64,000 nucleotides of DNA from Amanita rubescens. Lineage: Eukaryota > Basidiomycota > Agaricomycetes > Agaricales > Amanitaceae. How positions within the stretch are numbered: position 1 is the stretch's first letter; every line of letters starts with the position of its first letter. Below, piece by piece: positions 20,017 to 31,646 of this stretch. The notes beneath the pieces are model-generated. The model was not told where the DNA came from. It saw only the letters and a program-made list of their open reading frames with translations, and made no database searches. The translations under genes were made by a program, and so were the position numbers. The stretch is from contig WION01000022.1 of the NCBI GenBank assembly GCA_015039365.1, positions 62,001-126,000 on the forward strand. Direction: 5' to 3'.

Positions 20017-22205
20017 TTAGGGTCCTGGTGGTGGTGGTCCTGGCGGTGGTGATGGCCCGGGGTATTCTGGAAGTTCTGGGATGTTACACCCTGCAGTTAT
20101 ATTGAGACAACATATGCATGACTTGAATGAAAACCTTACCCCATTTGTACTTTATGTGCACTTGAAGACTGACAACCGCCAACGCAACACCCGTCATTAC
20201 TACGAGAGGCAAAATATTCCATTTTGCAAACGCTCTTCGATTGATTTTATTCCGGGGTCTTTGGTCATCAATTATCCCTTTCCATAGCAAGCCTGAGTAA
20301 CTAGCACCAACGGCGAAGTTGACAGCACCGATATTACTAGTAACGGCAAGCGCGATGCCAGCGGCAAAGGTACTGTCGGGGGGGAGATTGGCAACGTGCA
20401 CAACCTTGGTCAGCAATATCGTCGCTCCAATATTCGTACCGAAGATGTTACAAAGGATGATGTTCAAGCCGCCTGTTGCCCAAAGCGTTCGGTACATCTG
20501 TTTTTTTGTTGCGACGACGAGCAAGAACGCGAAACGTTCTGTCCATTTTTGTTCACATAGCGCTTCAATCAGAATAAATTGGGAGAACATGAATGGCACT
20601 AGTGCAAACGGAAGGCGGAGAAAGGCATGATACAACGTGGGTAGGTGGTTCCTGATGGAGGTCGCGATCCTAGATCGAAAGGGAATCGTTGTCCACCACG
20701 GTTGCCAAACCGCTGATCTTCCTGACGTCGTTACCTGCCCCGCTTCACGGACATTACCTGCTCCGGAATTTGGCAAAGACGGATATGAGGGAGGGGAATC
20801 CTCTTCTGACCTCATCATGTTACCATTTGCGAATAAAGTGCCCTGAGGACTAGCTCTTGCTACCGTTTCCCTAGAACTGTCTGGTGAATCACCCTTGATC
20901 TCTAAACCCTCAGAAGTATTCTGAGGTTCCTGAATCGCTGGTAACGCTGTCGGCGTTGCTGATTCGTTGATATCGTGCGTAACCGTCCCGATGCTTCGAG
21001 AGCTCGGACCTGAGAAATTAGATCTTGTCTCAGGATCACCCGATCTTGTTATCTGGGGGCTGTCCTGTGAGGTATCGTCTGCGCGTCTACTTTCCAACCT
21101 TGCCAATGACATGAGTCCGACCCCTTGGCTCTCTTCATCGAGTTGAGGATGTGAACCTTCTATCCGCCCCTGAAGCATCCCGATACCCAACGTCCTAACC
21201 CGGTAAAGATCCCAGACGATGTCGAAAATGAATTTGACAGCCGCGAATAGAAGTGTGATTGTGCATGCGTCGAACTTTGGGACAAAAAGGTTGGTGACGA
21301 GACAGCCAGCATAAAGTAAAGACCCAACGATCGCTCCTGGCAAATCGCTTATAGCCTCCCAAACCTCGAATTTTACGGTTCTTGACATGCGAGGCACTAG
21401 TTTGCCTGTGGCACGGTATTGCGCATACAGTGTTCCGAGGTACGTCACACTGCATGCAGCAAAAGGGAAGAATGTCCAAGCAGTTAAGGTCTTATTTTCT
21501 ATTCCAAAGCCTTCGCAAACAACTACGTTTGTTGGGTTGCCGACAAAAAAAACCATGCTAGCTGTATTGGAAGCTGCAAATTCGGCAATAAGCCATGGTA
21601 AGCTATCAATCTATAGAAGTAGTCAGAGGAGCGACCAGAGCGAGCGATATGCTTACATCAGTGAAATTAGTATAATACACCAGAAAGCTGAGTGTTCCCG
21701 GGAAGATCATTGGATAGTTCCCAAAGAAACAACTCAGTGCCGTTGTCAGAAGGTAAAAGTAGATGAATAGCTTCACCCCACTTCTACCGCTCACGTTGCC
21801 CACCCAGTAGGCTGCAGCCATGAAGATGCCAGTTAAATCCAGTGTGATGGCCATGTATGATAGCAAGAAAAACAGGATCAGAATTCTGTACGGTTTTATG
21901 CCGTCTGTTCCTCTGATGCGGATAAAAGCGTGGATTTCATACGTATTTAAAGCACGTACACAATCCCGTGTCGAATCTAGCGCATCATTAAGGAAGGATA
22001 TCTGTGATAGTCATTAGCTTACGGTAGATGTATCCAGACTTCCGGACGGCCATAAAATAGCGATCATTATAATCGGGGTGAAAAGGAAATTGAGGGGCAA
22101 ATATCGATTTTGTCCAAGACGTATCTTCACTGGACGTATGTGACTCGCGCTGATGCTGGATAGGATAAACAAGACGAGAGTGGCGATAGCTTTTCCGGAG
22201 GTCAT
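20017..22205 (-). CDS. ArsB/CitT-like anion permease, copy B
   Basis: 666 residues from five exons: 22023-22205, a 17-nt microexon 21960-21976, 21657-21912, 20140-21610 and 20017-20090, with introns of 46-49 nt. The phase is kept across all joints. Motifs: GNYPMIF and VGNPTNVVVCEGFG in half one, GTNIGATILLTKV and TSNIGAV in half two. The central cytosolic loop is longer than in copy A and rich in Ser and Pro. The last exon adds GCNIPELPEYPG followed by a proline-rich tail (PSPPPGPPPP) that copy A lacks. GNDP of copy A reads GNYP here, so one polar residue of the first signature is changed. Intron positions match copies A and C, showing one ancestral gene. Substrate unknown. Confidence 0.85.
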
Positions 22206-23369
22206 CTCGGAGGCTTGCCCTCGTCAACAAACAACCCTAAAATTTGATTCCCGAGGTCTTGCAACGCGGCGACGTACCCGGTTCTAGAATATCAATACCA
22301 ACGTCAACGACAAAATACCCGATTTTATGCCTTGGTTCTCGAGCTTTGAAGCCTCGTCGGGTGAAAAATTGCTGTCAAACACCTTTATACATTATGACAG
22401 TACCCCTGTAAACGATCTCGTACCATGTGTCAAGGTCAAGATCGTTGCTCGTGGCATCGCGCCGCCCGCAGTAGTCCGCAGTGCTCAAGTGGCAGATGTG
22501 TGTCCGAAGTAGCCGGAACGACGGTTAGGGCGTCCTGACTGGTGACCGGTGACTGGCGACAGGACCAGCAGTATTACGTTCATTCAAATTAACTTCGGCA
22601 GGCCTGTTCCTGACGTCCAAGTACCCCCTCAGGTACCTCCGAGCCATAATTACCCTGAAACTTAAATCATCCTTCGCGGTAACCTAAGGCATAATGCGCC
22701 TACCACCCAGTACTGTTTTGACCAAGGCGCCCAGTGAGGCACATGCGGCAAGCGCGATGAGAAGATGCATCGTTTTGGGTTCCGATTGATAAGGGCATTC
22801 ACAATCACTGGAATCTGAATACGCTTTGAATAAGACAAAAGCAGGATGACAATCCAAAACTCATATCAGTACGTAACTTAATGTTGATATCCCGAAAGAC
22901 AAGAAAGTGGTTGAACTTTGCTCCCTTGGATGAAACCACTTTTTTTTCATGCACGGGATTACGAAGAGCTGCGGATCCGGCTCGGAGGGGTTGCAACACG
23001 TATGGTCATTGGTTTCCATACAGAATACAATTCTTTCATAACGGTCAGATCCGGGCGAGAAAGACTGGTTTTGCGCTTATGCCTATCTCACACACATGTC
23101 AGCGTGGCGTTAATAAGGTTCCTCAAAAAAAAATTGCGAAACCTAAAGATTACATGACCTCCAAGGAAACGCGACCTCCGTAGGGGACGGTGTTGAGCCA
23201 CGCGCTTGGACAACGAACATGGCAATCACGTCATCTCGTGGTGAACTTTGCTTAGCTCGGCATTATGTACAGTGTAGCATCGTTAATTAAGCAAAAACAG
23301 GAACAAGTGTATGGTGTGGCCAGATCTAAACACTACGACGCCTTCAACACATTCAGAACTGCACCGCCG
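22206..23369. other. intergenic between permeases B and C
   Basis: About 1.16 kb. Plus-strand frames at 22881-23183 overlap in several phases and show no domain. Probably promoter of copy B and degraded 3' flank of copy C. Confidence 0.5.
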
Positions 23370-24438
23370 TCATGCGTAATCTAAATCCCCATTCAGTATG
23401 GGGCAAGCCTCGAAGCCGAGGCGAACAACGCGATCGCTATTCGCAGCCGCAAGTGCAACACAAGCGGCCCATTTGCTTTCATCGGAGATGCCCGCAGCGC
23501 CCATAATCTTGGTCAGGAGTATCATTCCTCCTATGCTTGTGCCGCAGATCAAATACAGCGTTGCGGTTGCGATGCACGTGAACCAATATGTTGAGCGCAT
23601 ACCCCCCGCTGTGACAATGTTGAGCCAGTTCGCGAGAATATCTATCCATCCTTGGGCAGAAAGCGCCTCGACCAGGATAAATTGAGAGAAGGTGAAAAAG
23701 ACTAGGGCAAATGGAAGCCGAGGAAGTGCGTTGTATAACGTAGGTAAGTTCCTCTCAACATAGTCTTTCATCCTCTTCAAATGGGGAATGGCTAACCACG
23801 TTGGTGGGCACGTCGACTCTGTTAAGCTTCCGTCCTGCACGAAACGTGTCAGGACGTATCAATTGAAATGGGCTAGACACGTACCTGAGTGGTGTCGGCA
23901 CAATACGCAAGTATGAGTGTACCAAACAAAATCACTGAATCGTTCCCAAAGAGGCATGTCATTATCGTGGCCAATAAGGGAAAATAGCTGTGTAGCCTTG
24001 TTCCGTTCCGTCCGCTAACGCTGTTGCTTATTCTGTATGACGTAGCTCTGAATCCGTTGGTTCTGCCCACCGTAATGGACATGTATACGAGCAGAAAGAA
24101 TGTGATTAGGATGTTGTACGGCTTGACACTGGCAGGGTTTGTACCACTGATTGGAATCAGTATACATCGAAAAAATGTACATGTGAACTGCATACACTAT
24201 TCCGTGCAGAATCTAACATTTCATTAGAGAATGCTTCCATGGTAGATAATGCAAGACTTACTGTAACTGCCTCAAGACACTGCAACGCCCATAGAATAGC
24301 AATCACGATGACTGGCGCGGTTAGGCGGGTGAGGGGGAAATGTCGGTTTCCGCCAAGAGGGACCTTTGTTGGACGAATTGCGGTGACGGTAGATAAGATG
24401 AACAAGACAACGGTAACGATGGCTTGTCCGGAGGCCAT
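23370..24438 (-). pseudogene. ArsB/CitT-like permease, copy C, internally deleted
   Basis: Exons 24262-24438, microexon 24196-24212, 23885-24146 and 23370-23834 splice in frame to 306 residues, about half of copies A and B. The first half up to GNDSVILFGT is kept. Then a 50-nt intron (23835-23884) joins directly to the second half (NLPTLYNALPRLPFALVFF). The GNPTN segment, two or more helices and the cytosolic loop are missing. After GTSIGGMILL the C-terminus drifts (ANSDRVVRLGFEACP) and stops before the final helices. The frame is open, so a short product could be made, but with one signature and the end of the second half lost it is unlikely to transport. Confidence 0.75.
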
Positions 24439-24488
24439 TGGGCTTGCTTTGATCAAAGATAGCGAGTGGTAGAAATTCAAAACGATGG

Positions 24489-25011
24489 TTACAAGTGATG
24501 ATGACTCGGATCGCTCGTTTTAGCAACGAGCTTTTGAAATTGCTGTAGAGGCCGATAAATCCAAAGTTTTCGTGAGAGCCCTAGTATACGAATTTGGCGA
24601 CCAGCTTGAGGGAGGTATTCGGCACTAGGCGCCCAGTTGGGAAGAAGCCCAACCTCATTGCAAAAGCTCTTTTGCAGACATGGGCTCCACCAACCAAGGA
24701 CTTCTACCGCCGTTACAGCTTGGATCATGGTGCATAATTTCGGCACTACCACCCATCCAAGATTAGCCTGCTTCACGCTATCTACAAGTTGCGAGGAAAA
24801 GAATAACTTCAGAACTGCAATGCTAGAGCCTCGAAGTGGATACGTACCTGTCCACGTCACTGATCTCTTTTCTTCGACTACAGAACAGTGGTGGCATTGA
24901 TTCGGAAGGCTGGTGAGTTTGGAAGTTCAACATCGGGCCTCGCCATGCCACGTGGAGCAATGGCCATCCACAAGTTACGAAAATGGCGATGAGGAAATTG
25001 GTTGCGTCCAT
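24489..25011 (-). CDS. doubtful two-exon hypothetical
   Basis: A frame from ATG at 25011 (MDATNFLIAIFVTCGWPLL, hydrophobic) can be joined over a roughly 80-nt GT-AG intron to a second exon ending at 24489 (VPKLCTMIQAVTAVEVLGWW ... KTSDPSHHHL). I thought of isoprenylcysteine methyltransferases, which are numerous in Agaricomycetes, but the resemblance is too weak to claim. Possibly a decayed gene or no gene. The stretch 25012-25383 shows nothing further. Confidence 0.2.
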
Positions 25012-25383
25012 GCTGTCGTGGATTGTTTGGTCTTCACGGGACCGCTGATTCCGCTCAAAACCCGGATCACGGCAAACATGCGTGGCATGCTCCCAAACCA
25101 AATTGAATCGATCCTTTACACTCCTTTACTATGTAATGGTTGATCATGTTGAGGTTGCGGACAGGCTTCATGGATACTATCCGCGTCTTCCTCACGAGTC
25201 GGAAGAGCTGTCCGACGGCGCGGCATCTCCTCGCCCTTGCCTTGGGTGTTCTCGACGTCAACGAGCTTCGATTCGAAAAACTTAATTGTAACATATCGTA
25301 CGATATAGGCCCCTTTGAAATTACATCAAACAAACGAGCATGTTCTGGATAGCTATGATCCTACGAATATCGCCATTTTCCAT

Positions 25384-28300
25384 TCAGGCCAACCTCCTAG
25401 ACCTCTTTCTCTTCGGAGCTGGAGATGGGGAATCCGGTGGCACAAAGTTGGGAATGGCGGGCAATGACAAATCACTTGGGGCCTTGGAAACAGGCGAATA
25501 TCCTCCAAGATTCGGGAGATGATCGGGTCCTTCCTTTGGTCCATCCGCATCAGGGGTCCGCGTAAGGAACGACCTCCAATCATTCCAGTCTTTTCGACGT
25601 TTTTGCTTTGCTTTGAGAGCACCAGAGTTGTTACGATCCTGCTTAAGCTTGGAAATAGTTTCATTCAGAAGGGTCAATATGACCCCATGGATATTGTAGT
25701 GTTCAATACCGTTGTGTAAATGAGCAATGTACAGGGCCCAGCGCAAATTTGACAGTAGGGGCTTGAGACAATCAAAATATGAATGAACAAACATGAGTGT
25801 TAACTCGAATTCGGCTGGCGCTTCTAGGCACTCTGACTTTTTTTGGGCATTTCCTTGTTCAAACAGCTCACGAACCTGCCGTGCTAGAACACTCTCCTGT
25901 TCATGTTCAAGTTCAGGCCGGCGATGACCGTTATCACCTTCCCGGGTAAGACAAATGTAAAGGAGAACCCAGAAGAGGGACTCCATATCATGAACAGCAT
26001 TGTGGGTAGGGTGAATCCTGCCACGCCGCAGACTTCTTTTGGCCACTAGCTCTGCACTGATGAAGGGAATTGTTCCCTAAGATTTATCAGCATGCTATGG
26101 TATGCATGGCATGATTAAATAGACTTACTGTGAGTTCGAGTCCTTTTCGCGCTTCATGCGTGCTAAAATCGGGGAGTTCCTGTTCAAGCTTTCATTGTGA
26201 CAATAAAACCACACAGAAATTACAAGTATACTAGGCTTACCTCGTCAGGCCAATATAGTTCATTCGCCGTCCATACGGTGGTTGTACCATTACCAATTCC
26301 AAAACCGTTGAGTCGAGCTTGCGAAATATCATTGAGATATATCACGGTGCCCAACTCAACGCCGAACATGCCCCAGGCTTTCGACAATACATCTGCATTA
26401 AAGCCTGTTTTAACTTCTTGCCCTTTTTGAAATCGAAAAATCGTTGATTGAAGATACTCCATTTCCTCGTCCGTAATGGGGTGCTTAGGCACAACTCTGG
26501 TTTTGGCCGAATACTTGGAATGATCTAAATCGATCAACATTCCAGCATCCTTTGTTTCATCGTCATCGTCATCGCAAATAATGATATTGCCAAAGCTAAT
26601 GTCACGGTGTAGAATACCCTTGTTGTACATTGTTTTATGATCTACAAATACCTTGTTAGCCTTGGAATTGGAGCACATCCTGACTCACCTTGAACCACAT
26701 CTCTTAACACCGTAACGAGCTCAAAATTATCTACAAAGTACCGAAGCGAATAGCCGTGCTTCTTCATTAAAATCCGTACGAGAGCCCTTGAATGAAGATG
26801 AAATTCGTTATCGTTGCCGTGAATTTTGTCATCAATGCGAAATATGTTATCGTCAACCTGGAGCAATTGTATATATGAATAAGGTTCCTCGTGCTCGGAG
26901 CGGATCTCAGCATTCGAATACGTGCGTTTTCTACCACTTTTGCCCTCCCGGACACGAGAACTTTCCCCAGCGTCGTACTCGAGTTTCAATTCTTCAACCG
27001 CTTGTCTATATGTCCGAATTTTCCAGTTGCCCCGGAACGATTCAGTGGAGAAAATGTCGTTCCCTGTCTTCACTCTTTCATACGAATAAATCCGATCCTT
27101 GTACATGCCAGCTATCGCATACATCCTCGCTTCAGATACTCCATCGTTCGCTTCCACGTCCTTGTCCACGGGCTGCCAGGCCTGTTTCAATACATATATC
27201 TAACAATGGCTCTAGTAATCGCAAACTAAGCGAAATCTGAGAAACGCACTGAAGGTTGGCACAGATCATGCTGGTCTCTCTCGTAATCTCTCTTCTTTAT
27301 GACTTCCCATACAATAGAGGCACGACCGCATATTCTCTGCGAAACAACAGTGAGCAAAGCTCTGATCGTGATGAACTCTTCAGGCACATGTGATCCTTCT
27401 TCGGATGGCATGGAAATGGACCACCTAAACGTGGATGGGTGGCGCCGTTGAAAGACGGTATAGGATGGGACAGCCTCTGTCCCGTTTTTCGGGTATAACT
27501 TCATCGTGGGATCCCACCCTAGTTTGTGAGCTGGTAATGTTGAAAACGCAGCCAGGATCTTTAAGAACTCCTCGGGTTTCTGTCACGGTGATAAATGGGA
27601 GTTCCCCACGTCGTTAGAATGTACTTACATCGTGTATATTTATAGGATCTATCGTTCCAACCAGTCCGACGCGGTCGCAGTACCACAACGTCAGCCCGTC
27701 ACCACAAAGGAGCAACGCTATGACAAATCGCCTATCGAATTGTTCGCGGAAAACTTGACGAATATAAGAACAGAGCTGGACTATCGTGTCGTGCAATTCT
27801 CCAACTTTCTGTGGTCTTTTCGGCTTGACCTCGACGATAGTGTGGATCTGCGTCCACCAAATACTCGACAGTTTCTGTTCCATGCCTTCAGATCAGGCGC
27901 ATCGAATATCTCAAGTTACGTACCTGCTTTTCGTCTCCTTCGGCCTCGCGCAAGCTCTCGTTCACTTCATGGAAATCGGGAGACGTCGAAGCACTGACTT
28001 GAACGATGTCGGGGCGTATCTTAGGATCATCTTTCCTGAGCGTCGCTGGAGCCTTGCTATGGCAATCAACCCAGTTACTCTCGACTGCATCCTGCGGTGC
28101 GCGCTTTCGACAAGCCACACTGACGGCCTGAGCAATGTTGACAAATGGTCCATAAAACTTGGACTCGGCTAGGTCTTTCTCCTTCAGCGGATCCGGGAAG
28201 CCCTTCCAGCGTTTGTTGTAGAATCTCTTTTTCACATTTTTAAGTTCATGGTCGACATCTTTATCCAAGTGTAGAGATTTACAAAAGTCGTCAGGAGAGA

Positions 28301-28460
28301 CGACGCGAACGTTATTCCTCAAATCGTTCTTGACGTTATCCCGAGCTTGCTTTGCAGTTTCACCATACAGCATTCCATACGATGATGACGGCTTGTATGG
28401 TGTGTCACCCGTTCGGTTGAGAAGATTTTGTAAGAGAGATACGTTCGCAGGATCAGTCAT
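25384..28460 (-). CDS. FunK1-type fungal protein kinase, copy 1
   Basis: Seven exons: 27924-28460, 27629-27874, 27250-27579, 26689-27199, 26241-26641, 26129-26188 and 25384-26076. All introns are 47-52 nt GT-AG and phases agree, giving 925 residues. The kinase C-lobe core is ILHRDISFGNI (catalytic HRD) and MLIDLDHSKYS (DLD in place of DFG), with MESLFWVLLYIC later, as in FunK1 (Pkinase_fungal) proteins. The N-terminal 600 residues hold the divergent N-lobe region and a Lys/Arg-rich insert (GKSGRKRTYSN). The C-terminus is disordered and basic (SPAPKRKRSRRLA), a possible nuclear signal. It is the only one of three paralogues here without a frame break. FunK1 kinases are expanded in multicellular basidiomycetes; their substrates are unknown. 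Confidence 0.85.
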
Positions 28461-29336
28461 TGTGGATACTGGAGGCTGGTCGAAACGAAGGACTTACCTG
28501 ATGATATTTACTATATGAATGTGTGACCACGTTAACTGTCACTCTCAATGATTCTTTCTGATAATCTCGGAAATCAATCTTTGAGAAAATGTGTTGGAGG
28601 ACGTACGTTTCAGGTTCGTTTTTTCAAACCCAACTTAGGTAGAAGGAGTCGACGACGACCTATATTTGGGAACTTCAAGTGCAGCCGCGTGTTTATTCCT
28701 AGAAGTTCCATTCACGTGAATCTCGCGCAACTTATTCCTCAATATGATAAAGTCCTTACCGTTTTGGTCCTTTGCCACTGAGGCCTGAGACTTCTGTGCT
28801 AGCTTTGTGTGTGTGGTAGTTGTGGTGCGCGACGCGTCGAAAGGCCCTGACCAAACAAATGCGATTTCTCACGGACACACCCTTGATTAACCCGACGGGT
28901 TTCTTGGTGTTCGCAGATCTGGAGGGAAAATCTTCAATCGCGACCCTTTTCTATGAAATAGCAAGAGATGATTGAATTACCTTGCAGGTGAGAGTGCTTT
29001 ATAATATCCATCACTAACTTGTGTTGCAAAGGACAAGACCGAAGGCAATACTAACGCTGCGTGATCATCAGCCCCCTTGATCAGTATCAGCACAAGGGGA
29101 CATAGGACAGAACCATTAATTAAGTACTCAGATTGACTCGGGAGAACGGCAATCAAGTACGATAGAAAGATAATTCACATTGGGACATACAAAATATTGA
29201 AAATATAATATTTCTACTACTAGCCCCTTGAAGCAAAATGGAAAAGTGATATCGTAGATCACAACAAGTTATCGCTGATGTCTATCTATGCCATTCCCAA
29301 TTAGTCTTCTATTGAGCTCAATCGACAACGCCATGC
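28461..29336. other. shared promoter region of FunK1-1 and 3' flank of CorA-1
   Basis: 28480-28720 is nearly the same as the sequences upstream of FunK1-2 (36360-36580, inverted) and FunK1-3 (40860-41097). 28866-29060 resembles 40290-40500. 29157-29330 resembles the 3' flank of CorA-3 (44800-45016). No gene of its own. Confidence 0.6.
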
Positions 29337-31646
29337 TCACCTTTGTACATTAAGATCGTACAACGGCCGAGATCCTCCTTTGTGGGTCTCTACTTTGAAT
29401 TTTTCCGGGTACACAGCCTTCCGGATTGTATAGTACACAAGGTAGAACGGCCACCCTAGCCTTTTCCAGTACGGAGTATTCTTGTCGAATAAGAATCTGC
29501 TTTGGAAGGCGATAATGACCCAAAAGGTCGCTGCGAATAGAACACATGACGCTATGAAGAACACGGCTAGGCGTCCTTCTGATGATGGGTTGATAGTTTT
29601 CACATTCATATTGAAAATTTCCTTGACGATGTCAATAACCAAGATTCTTTAGAAAGCAGGGGGAGCATACCGAGACAAAATGCGCTGGAAGAAAAACCAT
29701 GGTGACGTAGGCTATTTGCTTCATCTATATCGAAGGTTAACCTTTGCTCTGTTATTCTTATGGATACTTACAGCTATATTAAGGCATTTTAATGACAATC
29801 CTTAACGGCAGACTTTAACAACTCACCGGCACTGTCCTTAACCGTAGCCTCCGTCATCTTTTTTATGGCTCTACTTTCAAGAATATTAACGCTGCTGAAC
29901 ACCTGAGGATGGAATGAGAACAAGAACAGTACACATCGGTAAGGGGCACTAACCAATTCTATAACGTTCGTCAGACGTCCCTCCTGTGCTTTGTGTTCTT
30001 CGTCTAACCGGTCAATCTGGTGTAGCAAAGTTTTACATTCCCTATTAAGCAGAGGAGTAGATATACTCCTTTGCTCGGGAGTAAGAGCAGGATTCGGTGT
30101 GTCCAATATAAAGAGGACAATTTCCTTGAACGCGACTACGAGAGAAGAATAATGAAGAAGATGAGCACGGATCATATGAAGTTCTTCCGTAAGTTCCATG
30201 GATGATGTTCGAATCACGTCCGTTTCCTATAACAACCAGCGTCAGAGTCTATTCATGCTCTACGTGGCGAACACGAACCAGGACGCAAATATGCTCGTAG
30301 AGATGTTGAAGGGCTTCATCCCATGCGTACATGGCATGCCAGATGAAGATTAATAACAGGAAAGTCGGATCGTCGGTTTTTTCCAGCATCTTTTGCCAAT
30401 ACACGCTTTGACCTATCTATTGATCAGAACAAAGCATCATACAAATATTGTTAGACGTACCAGCAAACCGTACCCTTTCATGTAGGTAAGAAGCTCGCGT
30501 AGTCGTGAGGCCCATGTTTGCATGGAATGAAACCAAAGTGTTCCCCGCAACATTGCGTACCAGATGTACGGAGAGCAAATTTGAAACGAGCGCCTTGTTA
30601 CCTACGACACAATTAGTATGATCATTCAATTTACGAATAGAACGTGACTTGCTTGACTTGAGTCTTAACGGCGCCTGCGTATCAATCGTCTGGGTAACTA
30701 CTCCTTGTTCAGCGATTCCGAACCCACAAGTAATAGTGAACTTACGCGAATTATCATGACCTGAAATGCCACCTGATAAACTCTGCTCATATCCTACAAT
30801 CGGTACGTTTCCTGCATTCAGTGACCGAATGAAAGGAAGAGTGATCGTTATGTCTAAAACTTTTTCAGAACAGAAGTTTAATAAGAGGCTAATGCAACCC
30901 ACGATCGCCAACTCCATGCCGTAGATCTTCTTGAAAGTGCGACGGGATCCAATTTAATGACGAAGAGAAGAAGAACGGTTCAATGTTGTACCTGTAAAAT
31001 TTATCTTTAAGAGTGACTTCATGGTAACGAAGGTTAACTCACTTTCCACCAAGCATGCGCAAGACAGGTCCCGTCATATTCTCCACAAATAGAGCCCTTA
31101 TTCTGACATCCGACGTTTGCTATACAAAGGCATGAGTACCACCAACCGGCAACAAAAACAAAGACACAAACATTATCGCCTTTGAACCGATCCCACTCCT
31201 TATCCAACACCGCATCGTCGTCCGAGTCCAACATCTCCATCGTTCCAGCATGGTGAAAGATGCCCTGCTTATCAACATCAAGCTTGTATACCACGCATTG
31301 TTTCTCCCGGTCGTACTTGTTAATAGCGTCGTGAATTTTGCATTTTTCCACTTGACTTGGCGTCCAGTTGGGAAAACGGGACTGGGGGTATCCTTTCCAG
31401 CACTCCCCGTCACAATCCGTGTGATCACAATCTTCAGGAACAGGAGGCGCCTCCGTGTTCAATTGATCCTGGTCGACACCTAGTGATAATAATTAGTCGA
31501 TTCTGCAAGCTTCTGGGGACGAAAGGCTGCACTTACCATCCCGTATGTCTATCCACGGCCAGGGCGCCGAAGGTGCTGCATGTCGGTAGGCAGGCGGCGG
31601 AATGCGGCTCAGTTCCACGTAATCGCTAGTGAGTTCTATGTCTGCC
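29337..31646 (-). pseudogene. CorA-like Mg2+ transporter, copy 1
   Basis: Basidiomycete CorA/ZntB-like protein spread over about 12 short exons. Recognisable blocks: PSAPWPWIDIRDG, VRIRALFVENMTGPVLRML, YNIEPFFFSSSLNWIP, LLSVHLVRNVAGNTL, SVYWQKMLEKTDDPTFLLL, TSSMELTEELHMIRAHLL, VFSSVNILESRAIKKMTEA, then MKQIAYVTMVFLPAHF, FNMNVKTINP and two membrane helices. A 2-nt microexon (29772-29773) is needed to keep the frame. Defects: the first exon with the start codon is gone at the junction with copy 2; relative to copies 2 and 3 five bases are missing near 31154-31166, which shifts the frame into the next exon. One intron has a GC donor (GCAAGT). The CorA signature GMN reads NMN. Probably not functional as it stands. 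Confidence 0.7.
29772..29773 (-). other. predicted 2-nt microexon of CorA-1
   Basis: CT flanked by TATAG on its 5' side and GTAAGT on its 3' side. Joining GCC G | CT | ATG AAG gives DSA-A-MKQ and keeps the frame; skipping it does not. The same arrangement is found at 32138-32139 and 45454-45455. Confidence 0.65.

Noticed and set aside
24489..25011. Isoprenylcysteine methyltransferase-like gene
   Set aside because: Resemblance limited to a few residues and wrong spacing; listed only as a doubtful hypothetical.
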